Shown here one piece after another: positions 7,057 to 15,280 of a DNA stretch of 21,590 nt. Position 1 is the stretch's first letter, and each line of letters opens with the position of its first letter. The DNA is taken from assembly GCA_035776675.1 (NCBI GenBank), contig DASTWO010000120.1, positions 1 through 21,590 of the forward strand. Direction: 5' to 3'. The DNA comes from DASSOY01 sp035776675. GTDB taxonomy: Bacteria; Bacillota; Bacilli; Bacillales; DASSOY01. Both the position numbers and the translations under genes were made by a program. A model generated the notes under the pieces. The model worked only from the letters and a program-made list of their open reading frames with translations. It was not told the origin of the DNA and ran no database searches.

Positions 7057-8823
7057 ATGAGTCTTCGTTTTAAATTATTATCCGGTTTTTTTATATTAAT
7101 TATCATCCCCTTGTTTTTATTGGGGACGGTGGCGTTTTTCGTTTCCCAACATATGATTGAAAAAAAATACAGCCAACTGAATGAGGTTACCCTGAAGTCT
7201 GTCGCCCGAAATATAAATACGGTTACAGGCAAGGTCAATCAGTTGTCAGTAGCGGCCGTTGCCAATCCGACGGTTCAACAGATTCTATCGTTGGATACCG
7301 CTCAAATGACCAAGGCTGAATTGAAGTTGCATACCATTGACGCGGAACAGGCTTTGCGAAAGATTCTTTATACGTATCCTTATGTTTATTCCGTCATGTT
7401 GTACGATGTAAACGGGGTTTCATACAAAGTTGGCAGATATAATTCGCGGGTCATTTCTTATAAGGAACTTACCAGCCACCAAGTCTTTCAGGAGGTGGTG
7501 AAAAGGGACGGACAACCAGTGTGGATCGGTCCTTATCAATATCCGAAATTAACGGGGAAAGGGTCGATTCTTACCGAAATCAGAATGGTTAAAGATGTGG
7601 ATTCGCTCCAGAACACAGGGGTGTTAATTCTACAGACGAAACTGAAAGGGATCGGTGAAATCTTTCATCAGGTTACCCCGGGCAATCGTTTTCTTATCGT
7701 CAATCGGGACGGGCTGATTTTCTATGACAATCTTAATCATTTACAGGGGCGGGAACTAGCTCTGTCAGTGGGGGAGGCGATTCCATTGCCATCACACTAT
7801 CAGACTTACAAAAGAACCTTTAACGGAAAAGACAGTTTAATCTCGGTATATGGCTTGTCTCTAAAGCATTGGCGGATTGTGTCAGTACAGTCTTTGCGCG
7901 CGCTTTCAAAAGAGGTGTTGACTATTGTTAAATGGATTACCGTGATTACGGGCGTTTGCGTCATCGGATCATTGCTATTTAATATTTTGTTTGTGAATCG
8001 TACGGCAAAGTCAATTATTAATGTGGTCCGGTTGATGAAACGTGTTGAGGAAGGAGATTTACAAGCGCGGGCGAAAGTGGAAGGAAGCGGGGAGACAAGA
8101 AAATTAACCCTTGGGTTTAACAGCTTTGTGAGCCGAATTCGTCGGCTTCTACATGAAGTGAAAATGGAACAGGAACGGAAACAGAAAGCGGAAATGATGC
8201 TGCTTGAAGCCCAAATTCAACCGCACTTTCTTTTTAACACCCTTGAGTCGATCAATGCCCTGGCTGTACAAAATCAAGGAAGAAAAGTCAGCCGGATGAT
8301 TCACCAACTTGGCCAGATTCTGAGAATCAGTATTGAAGAAGAACAGGAAATCCCGATTCGGCTGGAAGTCGAACATTTAAAGAGTTATTTGGCCATTCAA
8401 AAATATCGCTTTGAAGAGATTTTTGATTATCGGATCGACATTCCCGTCAAGCTGATGGACCATATTATGTTAAAACTTACCCTTCAACCGCTCGTGGAAA
8501 ATGCCTTACAACATGCCTTCATAGGGCTAGAACGGAAAGGAGAAATCAGGGTTAGTGCCTCTGATGCCGGGGACCGGGTTGAATTTTTCATTCAAGACAA
8601 CGGGAATGGCTTTTCTGAAAGCGCTTTAGCCAACCTTCAAGTGAAAGATTCCGAAGAGATGATGGATAGGAAAGGACTTGGCATCCGAAATGTAGCGGAT
8701 CGCCTTCGCATCCGTTACGGACAAGAGTATGGCTTGTTAATATGCAGCAGTGTGGGTGAAGGGACCATTATCAAATGCGTCATACCTAAGGATGAATGGG
8801 AGGATGATCATGGAACAGATTAA
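7057..8823 (+). CDS. YesM/LytS-type membrane sensor histidine kinase
   Basis: This 588-residue membrane kinase probably senses sugar or a sugar-bound lipoprotein outside the cell and phosphorylates the next gene product. From the ATG at 7057 (AGGTG Shine-Dalgarno 6 bases upstream; ATG 7033 lacks one) there is a membrane segment at residues 7-29, an extracellular Cache-like region of about 260 residues, a second membrane segment near 289-311 and a HAMP linker to about 365. A His_kinase domain (PF06580 type) has IQPHFLFNTLESINALA, with His390 as the phosphorylated residue. The ATPase domain has LQPLVENALQHAF, DNGNGF and GLGIRNVADRL. Its gene overlaps the response regulator gene by 14 bases, so the two are translationally coupled. 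The ligand is not known. Confidence 0.93.
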   Translation: MSLRFKLLSGFFILIIIPLFLLGTVAFFVSQHMIEKKYSQLNEVTLKSVARNINTVTGKVNQLSVAAVANPTVQQILSLDTAQMTKAELKLHTIDAEQALRKILYTYPYVYSVMLYDVNGVSYKVGRYNSRVISYKELTSHQVFQEVVKRDGQPVWIGPYQYPKLTGKGSILTEIRMVKDVDSLQNTGVLILQTKLKGIGEIFHQVTPGNRFLIVNRDGLIFYDNLNHLQGRELALSVGEAIPLPSHYQTYKRTFNGKDSLISVYGLSLKHWRIVSVQSLRALSKEVLTIVKWITVITGVCVIGSLLFNILFVNRTAKSIINVVRLMKRVEEGDLQARAKVEGSGETRKLTLGFNSFVSRIRRLLHEVKMEQERKQKAEMMLLEAQIQPHFLFNTLESINALAVQNQGRKVSRMIHQLGQILRISIEEEQEIPIRLEVEHLKSYLAIQKYRFEEIFDYRIDIPVKLMDHIMLKLTLQPLVENALQHAFIGLERKGEIRVSASDAGDRVEFFIQDNGNGFSESALANLQVKDSEEMMDRKGLGIRNVADRLRIRYGQEYGLLICSSVGEGTIIKCVIPKDEWEDDHGTD

Positions 8824-10393
8824 AGGCATGTTGGTTGATGATGAAGTCAATATTCTAAGGAATCTGCGGACGATCGTGCCGTGGGAGGATCTCGGTATTG
8901 ATATTGTGGGGATGGCCAAAAACGGGAAAGAGGCTCTGGAAATCTTTCATGAATATCAGCCCGACCTTATTCTTTGTGATATCCGAATGCCCGTCATGGA
9001 TGGAATTGAGTTGATCAAACAGGTCAATGAAGAAAACGAGAAGTGTGAGATCGTCATGTTGACTGGTTACAAAGACTTTGAATATATGCAATCATCTATT
9101 CGATACGGTGTCCTCGACTATATTTTGAAACCGATTGATTATGACGAGTTAAGAGAAGTGGCTGAGCGGGCGGCCTCGGATATAAGAGTTAGGCAGTTGA
9201 AAGAAGTGATGGAAAAGAAAAAGTGGGGCAAAATCGCTCATCTGGCTTATGAGAAAAGCCTCCATGATTCATTGATGGGTTATGTATCTTCTTCACCATG
9301 GATATGGGAAAACCGTGAAGGTGACAATGAAACGCTTGTCTACCTTTTGTTGGTTGTGGATATAGATCATTATTCTCAAAAAGCAAGGTTTTGGACGGAT
9401 GAGGATCGCCGAATGTGGCATTTTGCCGTCAAAAATGTTCTTTCAGAGGCATTGCAGGATTATGGGTTGTCCTATACTGTTTTACAAATGAGGGAAGGGG
9501 AATATTGCGTAATAATTGAACGCACTCAGAAGGAGCATTCCTCGATTCAAGAATGGGCGAACAAGCTTCGTACAGTGGTGAATCAACATCTGAAGCTTGA
9601 TGTCAGTGTTGGCGTTTTTGAATCATATGTTCAGATTGAGCAGCTTGCCAAAGCCTACAAAATTGTTCAAAGAGATTTGCACTTGACGCCGGATAAGCAC
9701 GAAAACCAATTGGTGTTGACATATGACGAAGTTCGGCAAGGAAAAGAGATTGATTACTTTTTGTGGGATAAGGTAGAACGCATCGTTTCCGAATTGAAGA
9801 ATGGGGACCGGGATAAGAGCACTCAGGCACTAATGAATTTAAAGAAGGATTTGCAGTTAGTGTCTGAAGAATCACTTGTTCATATTGAACAAATTTTACA
9901 CTACTTATCACTTCATCTATTGAGAGAAATGAAAGATCTTGGCGTAATAGACGACAACAAGGAGGAGGCGGTCTGGAAGAAGCTGAAGCGAACCAGCGGA
10001 AACAAAGACTTGATGAATGTCATTGAGCAACTGGTAAATGACAGCATGGACGCCTTTTTCAAGAAAAAGAAAAGTGAAACCTTAATGATCGCGGCTGAAG
10101 ATTACATGAATCGGAATCTCGGTGATGATTTTGGAGTGAACGAGATTGCCAACTACCTTGGCATTAGTCCAAGTTATTTTAGTATGTTGTTTAAGCAATA
10201 CTTCAATGAAACATTTGTCGAGTACTTGACGAGACAGCGAATGGAAAGAGCGAAAACCTTGATGGTGACGACGAATCTCAGTATTGCCAAGATGTCCAGG
10301 CAACTGGGTTATTCGGATCGACGATATTTTACTAAAGTGTTCCACAAATACACGGGAAAGAATCCGTCCGAATATCGTGAAACTTACTGTTAA
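8810..10393 (+). CDS. YesN-type response regulator with AraC DNA-binding domain
   Basis: This is a 527-residue transcription factor partnered with the kinase whose gene it overlaps. The ATG at 8810 has a GGGAGG Shine-Dalgarno 6-7 bases upstream; the ATG codons further upstream in frame lie inside the kinase gene and lack one. The receiver domain (about 1-120) has the acidic pair Asp10/Asp11, phospho-acceptor Asp57 in LILCDIRMP and Lys107 in LKP. A long middle region follows, then an AraC/XylS domain with two helix-turn-helix motifs at about 428-525, including GVNEIANYLGISPSYFSMLF and LGYSDRRYFTKVFHKYTG. YesN proteins usually activate the adjacent transporter genes, so the second importer, and perhaps the first, are likely targets. 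Confidence 0.93.
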   Translation: MEQIKGMLVDDEVNILRNLRTIVPWEDLGIDIVGMAKNGKEALEIFHEYQPDLILCDIRMPVMDGIELIKQVNEENEKCEIVMLTGYKDFEYMQSSIRYGVLDYILKPIDYDELREVAERAASDIRVRQLKEVMEKKKWGKIAHLAYEKSLHDSLMGYVSSSPWIWENREGDNETLVYLLLVVDIDHYSQKARFWTDEDRRMWHFAVKNVLSEALQDYGLSYTVLQMREGEYCVIIERTQKEHSSIQEWANKLRTVVNQHLKLDVSVGVFESYVQIEQLAKAYKIVQRDLHLTPDKHENQLVLTYDEVRQGKEIDYFLWDKVERIVSELKNGDRDKSTQALMNLKKDLQLVSEESLVHIEQILHYLSLHLLREMKDLGVIDDNKEEAVWKKLKRTSGNKDLMNVIEQLVNDSMDAFFKKKKSETLMIAAEDYMNRNLGDDFGVNEIANYLGISPSYFSMLFKQYFNETFVEYLTRQRMERAKTLMVTTNLSIAKMSRQLGYSDRRYFTKVFHKYTGKNPSEYRETYC

Positions 10394-10679
10394 CGAAGGA
10401 AAAGAAAGTCTGTAGCAGTGAAAAAGAGTTAGATTGATTCATATTCAATCATAAAAATTTCCCCCTTTATAGAGAATTATCCACCTTTTTATTAGGCCTT
10501 TTCTATCAGATAATGAAAGCAAGCTTCAAATTTCTGAATTTCAATGAAGCTTGAAAAGGTGATGATTTCACGTGAAGAGGACATTTGGTTCGACATGGGT
10601 GAATGTCGTGTGACTGAACTGGTCTAGACCTCTGGACGTCATCACTTTTCGATTACAACTTTTTGAGGGGGAAAAAACA
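10394..10679 (+). other. Structured intergenic leader upstream of the second importer
   Basis: This 286-base gap has no gene but much symmetry. GATTGA at 10432-10437 pairs with TCAATC at 10445-10450. CAAGCTTCA at 10520-10528 mirrors TGAAGCTTG at 10545-10553. GAAAA-G-GTGATGA at 10553-10565 pairs with TCATCACTTTTC at 10639-10650, with one bulged G, and encloses the palindrome TTCACGTGAA (10567-10576), an AGAGG/CCTCT pairing (10576-10580 with 10629-10633), a hairpin CGACAT/ATGTCG (10591-10596 with 10603-10608) and the palindrome GGTCTAGACC (10621-10630). The structure ends 14 bases before the GAGGGGG Shine-Dalgarno. No strong promoter stands out; GATAAT at 10509-10514 is a possible -10. It could be a regulator binding region, a structured 5' leader, or both. 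Confidence 0.55.
10520..10553. repeat. 9-bp perfect inverted repeat, candidate operator or hairpin
   Basis: CAAGCTTCA at 10520-10528 and TGAAGCTTG at 10545-10553 are perfect inverted repeats around 16 bases that themselves contain the small palindrome AAATT-TCTG-AATTT. It lies about 130 bases upstream of the second importer, a suitable place for AraC-type activator binding. No T-run follows, so it is not a terminator. Confidence 0.55.
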
Positions 10680-12020
10680 TTGAGGAAAACATTCATGTTG
10701 GTGTTGACCCTGTTCATGGGCTTGTCTCTTTTTCTGGCGGCTTGTTCAAGCGAAAAGTCATCAGGCGGCAGTGGAAACGATGGAAGTGAAGGCAGCTCGA
10801 ATAGTGGCGATGAGGGCAATGGCGATGGAGGAATGTCCGAGGTAACGCTTAATGTAACGACGACGTTTGGTGGAACCGATCCGGGCCATGATGCCTATGA
10901 GAAATTGGTGAGCCAGTTTGAAGAAGAACATCCGAACGTGACGATCAAAGAAAACAATTTCACGGCAAAACCGGCGACAACAGCGAAATTCCGAACAAGC
11001 TGGAGTGGTGGAAAGGTTCCGGATGTGCTTTGGTATTTTGTTGGGGCTAAAGGGAATTTCCTTTACGAGTCCGGGAAAACGGTTCCAATGCCGACGATCA
11101 TGGAGGCTAATCCGGAATGGGCGGACACATTTGATCAAAGGGCATTAGAGGCAGTCAAGAAATTAGCACCCAATGGAAAGCTTCATGCCATTCCGTTGTT
11201 GGGTTATTATGAAGGATTGATCGCAAACAAGGCATTGTTTGAAAAATACGGGCTGGAACTCCCCAAAACGTGGGAGGCATTTAAAAAGGCCGTTGAAACC
11301 TTCAAGAAGAATGATGTGATTCCGGTTACCGTTTCAATGAACACGCCTAACTACTTGATTGAGCATTATATCCTTGCAGCCGGAGGCGCCAAATGCCATT
11401 CGAAAGGGCTTGAAGAGGGAGTTCCGGAATGTTATGTGAATGGTTTGAACCTGATCAAGGAGACCTACGAATGGGGGGCCTATCCTGAAGACAGCTTGAC
11501 TCTTCCAGACGATGTAGCTGCGCAAAACTACTACAAAAAAGGCCAGGCGGCCATGATCTTTGATGGATCCTGGGTCGTAGGAGGGCTTCCAGAGGATATA
11601 GCGAAAACGACAACCGTATTGCCCGTTCCGACTCCGCCGAATAGCTCGGGCTACGATGGCAAACAAATCATTTCAGGCTTCAGCCAGGGATGGTTTGTTA
11701 GCAAAGAGGCCTACAACAGCAATAAGAAAAAGGCTGCTGTTGCGTTTTTGAAATTCATGACGTCGAAAGAAGCTGACCAGGCTCTTGTAGATGTTTATGG
11801 TTCAGTGCCAGCTGTTAAAGGTGTTGAAGTTAAGGCGGGTACTCCTGCACAAATGGCCGGCTTTGACCTAGTGGAAAATGCGACTGCATTGGAACCAGCA
11901 TCAGACGGATTCCTGCCTCCCAAAACGTTTGCCCATATCAGGGATAATATCCCTGCGATTGTAACGGGTGAGAAAACTGCGGAAGGCGTCTTGAAAAAGG
12001 CCAAAGAACTGGGTTACTAA
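10680..12020 (+). CDS. Sugar ABC transporter substrate-binding lipoprotein (second importer)
   Basis: This is an extracellular sugar-binding lipoprotein of 446 residues. Translation starts at TTG 10680, 9 bases after a GAGGGGG Shine-Dalgarno; the in-frame ATG six codons in would cut the signal peptide. The signal peptide ends in FLAAC, with Cys22 lipidated, and is followed by a Ser/Gly/Asp-rich linker of about 30 residues. The binding domain shows SGGKVPDVLWYFVGAKGNF, IPLLGYYEGLIANKALFEKY, GQAAMIFDGSWVV and SGFSQGWFVSKEAY. It differs clearly from the first and orphan binding proteins, so it may bind a different saccharide. It sits upstream of two permeases, a GlmA-like acetyltransferase and nagZ, which points to glucosaminyl saccharides such as wall disaccharides or chito-oligosaccharides. 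The ligand is inference. Confidence 0.93.
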   Translation: MRKTFMLVLTLFMGLSLFLAACSSEKSSGGSGNDGSEGSSNSGDEGNGDGGMSEVTLNVTTTFGGTDPGHDAYEKLVSQFEEEHPNVTIKENNFTAKPATTAKFRTSWSGGKVPDVLWYFVGAKGNFLYESGKTVPMPTIMEANPEWADTFDQRALEAVKKLAPNGKLHAIPLLGYYEGLIANKALFEKYGLELPKTWEAFKKAVETFKKNDVIPVTVSMNTPNYLIEHYILAAGGAKCHSKGLEEGVPECYVNGLNLIKETYEWGAYPEDSLTLPDDVAAQNYYKKGQAAMIFDGSWVVGGLPEDIAKTTTVLPVPTPPNSSGYDGKQIISGFSQGWFVSKEAYNSNKKKAAVAFLKFMTSKEADQALVDVYGSVPAVKGVEVKAGTPAQMAGFDLVENATALEPASDGFLPPKTFAHIRDNIPAIVTGEKTAEGVLKKAKELGY

Positions 12021-12063
12021 CAACAGTATTTGGGATTTCCAAAGTGGCATGTAACAAGAATCA

Positions 12064-12108
12064 GCTTCGCCGCACGTAATGGAATACGAGTGGCGAAGCC
12101 CGTTTTTA
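12064..12108 (+). terminator. Terminator-like hairpin between lipoprotein and permease genes
   Basis: GCTTCGCC at 12064-12071 pairs with GGCGAAGC at 12092-12099. Three mismatched positions and a further 4-bp CGTA/TACG helix lie inside, with the loop ATGGAA. CCGTTTTTA follows. It is GC-rich and looks like a true intrinsic terminator, yet the permease starts only 38 bases later with no visible promoter. Partial read-through is therefore likely and would set a higher level of the lipoprotein than of the channel. Confidence 0.85.
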
Positions 12109-12145
12109 TACGTTCATCACAAATAAAGATTTTAAAGGTGATAGC

Positions 12146-13021
12146 ATGAAGGGCATGAGAGGCGATAAACTATTTATTACATTATTTCTGCTTCCCGCTG
12201 GCATCATTACCGGGTTGTTTTTGTATTATCCGTTCATAAGAGGGATTTCCTTATCCTTTTACCAAATGGATGGTTTCGCAAGTGAGCAGACTTTTGTTGG
12301 CTTTGAAAATTATATTCGACTGATTACGGATCCGATAGTAAGGGTTGCCACATTACACTCTCTCGAATTGATGGTACTGGCCGTTGTTTTTCAGGTTGGA
12401 ATTGCACTGGTACTGGCCGTTTTGATTGATAGAATTAAGCATGCGAAATCCTTTTTCAGAACAAGCTTTTTCTTTCCGGTCGTTATTTCAGGCACAGCTA
12501 TAGGCTTGTTGTTTATGTTGATCTATTTGTATCGGGGCGGCCTATTAAATACCATTCTCACGAATTTGGGTTTTGACCGTGTGCTTTGGTTATCTGAAAA
12601 TACAGCGTTAATCGGAGTTGCGATTCCAACCATTTGGCAATATGTAGGTTTCTATTTTGTGATTTTGTTGACAGCTGTCATGAAAATTCCGGATTCTTTT
12701 TTTGAAGCTGGGGAGCTGGAAGGAATCAGCGGGTTTCAAAGAACGGTAAAAATTACGATTCCGTTAATCTTTAATGATTTAAAGGTTTGTATCATCCTGG
12801 CCATTACCGGGGCATTACGTATATTCGATATCATATTGACCATAACAGGCGGTGGCCCTGTCAATGCAACAGAGGTCCTGGGGACTTATATGTATAATCA
12901 AACCTTCGGGGCTTTTTCCCCGGGATACGGTTCAACGATCGCGGTATTGATTGTTGGGTTAGGCATCATGATCGCTTTGATTACCAATCGTTTCTTAAAG
13001 CAGGAGGAAATTACGTATTGA
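12146..13021 (+). CDS. Sugar ABC transporter permease, MalF/UgpA type (second importer)
   Basis: This is the first channel subunit of the second importer, 291 residues. The ATG has an AAAGGTGAT Shine-Dalgarno just upstream. Six hydrophobic segments are visible, beginning with LFITLFLLPAGIITGLFLYY. The EAA loop reads EAGELEGISGFQRTVKITIP at about residues 189-208. The C-terminus (RFLKQEEITY) resembles that of the first importer's equivalent (LLKREKVNY), which suggests related but not recently duplicated systems. Its stop is 108 bases from the partner permease; that gap contains a small imperfect hairpin (13073-13097) and no obvious promoter. Confidence 0.93.
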   Translation: MKGMRGDKLFITLFLLPAGIITGLFLYYPFIRGISLSFYQMDGFASEQTFVGFENYIRLITDPIVRVATLHSLELMVLAVVFQVGIALVLAVLIDRIKHAKSFFRTSFFFPVVISGTAIGLLFMLIYLYRGGLLNTILTNLGFDRVLWLSENTALIGVAIPTIWQYVGFYFVILLTAVMKIPDSFFEAGELEGISGFQRTVKITIPLIFNDLKVCIILAITGALRIFDIILTITGGGPVNATEVLGTYMYNQTFGAFSPGYGSTIAVLIVGLGIMIALITNRFLKQEEITY

Positions 13022-13072
13022 ACGGGGAACTCCGGATATCTGGATTTTGGTATATTAATGGAAAAAAATAAT

Positions 13073-13097
13073 GGTTGAAGCTAGCTAACTTCCAACC
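13073..13097 (+). repeat. Small imperfect hairpin between the two permease genes
   Basis: GGTTGAAG at 13073-13080 pairs with CTTCCAACC at 13089-13097, with one bulged C and an 8-base loop. It has no following T-run and is probably an mRNA structure between the two channel genes rather than a terminator. Confidence 0.35.
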
Positions 13098-13129
13098 TCT
13101 TGCTTTTCAATATAAGATAGAGGTGAGCA

Positions 13130-14011
13130 ATGATGTCGCAAAAGGCAAGAAGATTGACGATAGGGGAAAGGCTACAAAACGGGCTTTTCTCTTCAAAGGT
13201 ATCAAGAATGTTAGTCTATATTTGTTTAAGTTTATGGTCGGCCACCACGATTCTTCCTCTATTGTGGGTGATTAATAATTCTTTCAAAACTTCTGAAGAA
13301 GTGGTTGAGAACTCATTTTCACCGGCTTTGAATCCAACGTTGGCAAACTATCAACATGCTTTCGATCTGGTCAATATTGGGGATAGCTACTTAAATAGTT
13401 TGATTATGGCGGGTGGGGCTGTCATTTTCACTCTTCTATTTGGTGGAATGGCCGCTTTTGTGATGGCGAGATTTAGTTTTCGAGTTCGCGGAGTTATACA
13501 AGCCGTCATGGTAATGAGTTTGCTCATTCCTCCGTTTGCAACAGTTGTACCTCTTTTTATCATGTTTTCCGATTGGGGCTTGGTGAACACATATTGGGCT
13601 TTGATTATTCCGGCTACTGCGGGGAATTTGCCGTTTGCGGTTTTCGTGATGTCCGCCTATATGGCGACCATTCCGAAGGAATTAGAAGAGGCTTCCATTA
13701 TGGATGGCTGCAGCCGTTTCAAAATGTATACAAAAATCTTCTTTCCGATTTCAAAGCCGGTTTTTGCCACCGTTTCCGTATTTGTGTTTTTGTGGACGTA
13801 CAATGACCTGTTTTCTTCGCTAATTTTTGTCCGGGGTGAAGAAGTCCAACCGATTGTAGTGCTGTTGAATATGATCAGTACGAAATATGGAACAGATTAT
13901 GGGCTGCTGGCGGTGGCTGTGGTGATGACAGCGATTCCGGTTATCTGCGTCTACATTCTTCTGCAAAAGTATATTGAAAAAGGGCTTACAACTGGGGCGG
14001 TTAAGGGATGA
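13130..14011 (+). CDS. Sugar ABC transporter permease, MalG/UgpE type (second importer)
   Basis: This is the second channel subunit of the second importer, 293 residues. Two adjacent ATG codons (13130 and 13133) follow a GAGGTGAG Shine-Dalgarno; spacing slightly favours the second. The N-terminus has a cytoplasmic stretch of about 25 residues, then a membrane segment (VYICLSLWSATTILPLLWVI) and the class-typical NNSFKTSEEVVENSFSPAL. The EAA loop reads EEASIMDGCSRFKMYTKIFF. It ends 99 bases before the acetyltransferase gene. No ATPase subunit follows, as in the first importer. Confidence 0.93.
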   Translation: MMSQKARRLTIGERLQNGLFSSKVSRMLVYICLSLWSATTILPLLWVINNSFKTSEEVVENSFSPALNPTLANYQHAFDLVNIGDSYLNSLIMAGGAVIFTLLFGGMAAFVMARFSFRVRGVIQAVMVMSLLIPPFATVVPLFIMFSDWGLVNTYWALIIPATAGNLPFAVFVMSAYMATIPKELEEASIMDGCSRFKMYTKIFFPISKPVFATVSVFVFLWTYNDLFSSLIFVRGEEVQPIVVLLNMISTKYGTDYGLLAVAVVMTAIPVICVYILLQKYIEKGLTTGAVKG

Positions 14012-14110
14012 TGGTCAGAATCACGCCTCTTTGGGTTGAAAATCTGATAATGAAAAGTTCCCCCTGTAAAAGGCATGAATGATGCAGTTTAGATTGATTG
14101 GAGTGATTTT

Positions 14111-15247
14111 TTGAAGAACATTCGATTGTTACGGAGTGACGAATATCAGCAAGCAGCGGAACTGGCTAATCTTGTATTTGGGAAGACGGACCTTTCACCA
14201 ATGGAGACAGCCTTTCCGAAGTTATTCTCCCCGGCGTTAGGGCAGTGCTTCGGGGCTGTTGAGGACGGCAAGCTTGTTGCTTTCATGGGCTTGGTTCCGT
14301 CCTTTTTAAGAATCCACGAAGCGAAAGTTAAGACTTACTCGTTAGGATCGGTGTGTACTCATCCTGATTATCGCGGGCGTGGTTATGCAAGCCGCATTCT
14401 TGCAGAAATCAGAAAACATATTGAGGAGGCTGGAGCCTCCCTGCTTTTTGTATCGGGTGATCGGCCGTTGTATCGCAGATTTGGTTGTGTGCCCTTTGGA
14501 TCCGTTACCCGACTTGTTCTTGATGAGTCATCTTGCGGAAATAATGAAGGTGACGCAACCCGACAGATCCAAGTCCGTGAACTGCGTGAGACAGACTGGT
14601 TCGATGTAAAGGAAATTGCTGATAAACGGACTACAGCCTTTGAACAAAGCCTTTGGGATCTGGCTGATCTTATTCATGCGCAAGGCTATGCCGGCCTAGA
14701 CTCTCTAACTCACCACGTTTTGATCGCTCAAAAAAACGGTAAAACTATCGGGTTTTGCGTAATTGGAGTTCCGCATCATCCGGAATTCCAAAAAGCCGTT
14801 GCTATTGAATGGGGCGGTACAACAGAAGCCGTTGTTCGTTTGCTGACATCCGCTGTTGACCGATATCGGTTGTCTTCTTTAGAGGTGAATGTTCCTTATT
14901 TTGATGAAGCATTGCCGGAATTATTGCCATATGCACAATCAAATTCTGAAAAAAATGAAGGAACTGTGTGTATGGTAAACTCCGAGGCGTTTATTCAACA
15001 GCTACGTCCCTATTTGGAAGAAAAGGATGCTGAAGTGAACAAATTTATGAACGTGGAAACATTGGGTGATGGCCATGTGAAAATCAACTTACAAGAGGAA
15101 AGCACAATCGTATCGCAGGCGGATTTTGTATCAATTGTCTTTGACAGTAAGATCGATACCAGTGAGTGGAACAAGGTTGGTCAAACGATCCGAAGTTCCT
15201 TTTTCCCCATTCCTTGTCCAAATTTGGGGGCACTAAATTATGTTTGA
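14111..15247 (+). CDS. GNAT acetyltransferase, GlmA-like (glucosamine/glucosaminide N-acetyltransferase)
   Basis: This is a 378-residue cytoplasmic acetyltransferase. TTG 14111 is chosen because GGAGTG lies 5-6 bases upstream and the translated start MKNIRLLRSDEYQQA is a typical GNAT beginning. The N-terminal GNAT domain has the acetyl-CoA loop motif YRGRGYA at 87-93, preceded by YSLGSVCTHPD. A second region of about 170-280 (GFCVIGVPHHPEF and WGGTTEAVVRLLTSAV) resembles another GNAT half, and the rest is a C-terminal extension. Clostridium acetobutylicum GlmA, a GNAT enzyme that acetylates GlcN and glucosaminides, is encoded in a cluster with nagZ and murK; the same company here supports the same role. 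GNAT substrates are hard to infer from sequence, so the acetyltransferase call is firm but the GlmA call is only likely. Confidence 0.72.
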   Translation: MKNIRLLRSDEYQQAAELANLVFGKTDLSPMETAFPKLFSPALGQCFGAVEDGKLVAFMGLVPSFLRIHEAKVKTYSLGSVCTHPDYRGRGYASRILAEIRKHIEEAGASLLFVSGDRPLYRRFGCVPFGSVTRLVLDESSCGNNEGDATRQIQVRELRETDWFDVKEIADKRTTAFEQSLWDLADLIHAQGYAGLDSLTHHVLIAQKNGKTIGFCVIGVPHHPEFQKAVAIEWGGTTEAVVRLLTSAVDRYRLSSLEVNVPYFDEALPELLPYAQSNSEKNEGTVCMVNSEAFIQQLRPYLEEKDAEVNKFMNVETLGDGHVKINLQEESTIVSQADFVSIVFDSKIDTSEWNKVGQTIRSSFFPIPCPNLGALNYV

Positions 15248-15280
15248 ACCCCATTCAACAGCAAATAAAGGAGATTGATG

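Noticed and set aside
7402..7425. Possible catabolite-responsive element (cre) in the kinase gene
   Set aside because: Only the left half fits the consensus and the central and right positions fail; no good cre site was found in the intergenic regions either.
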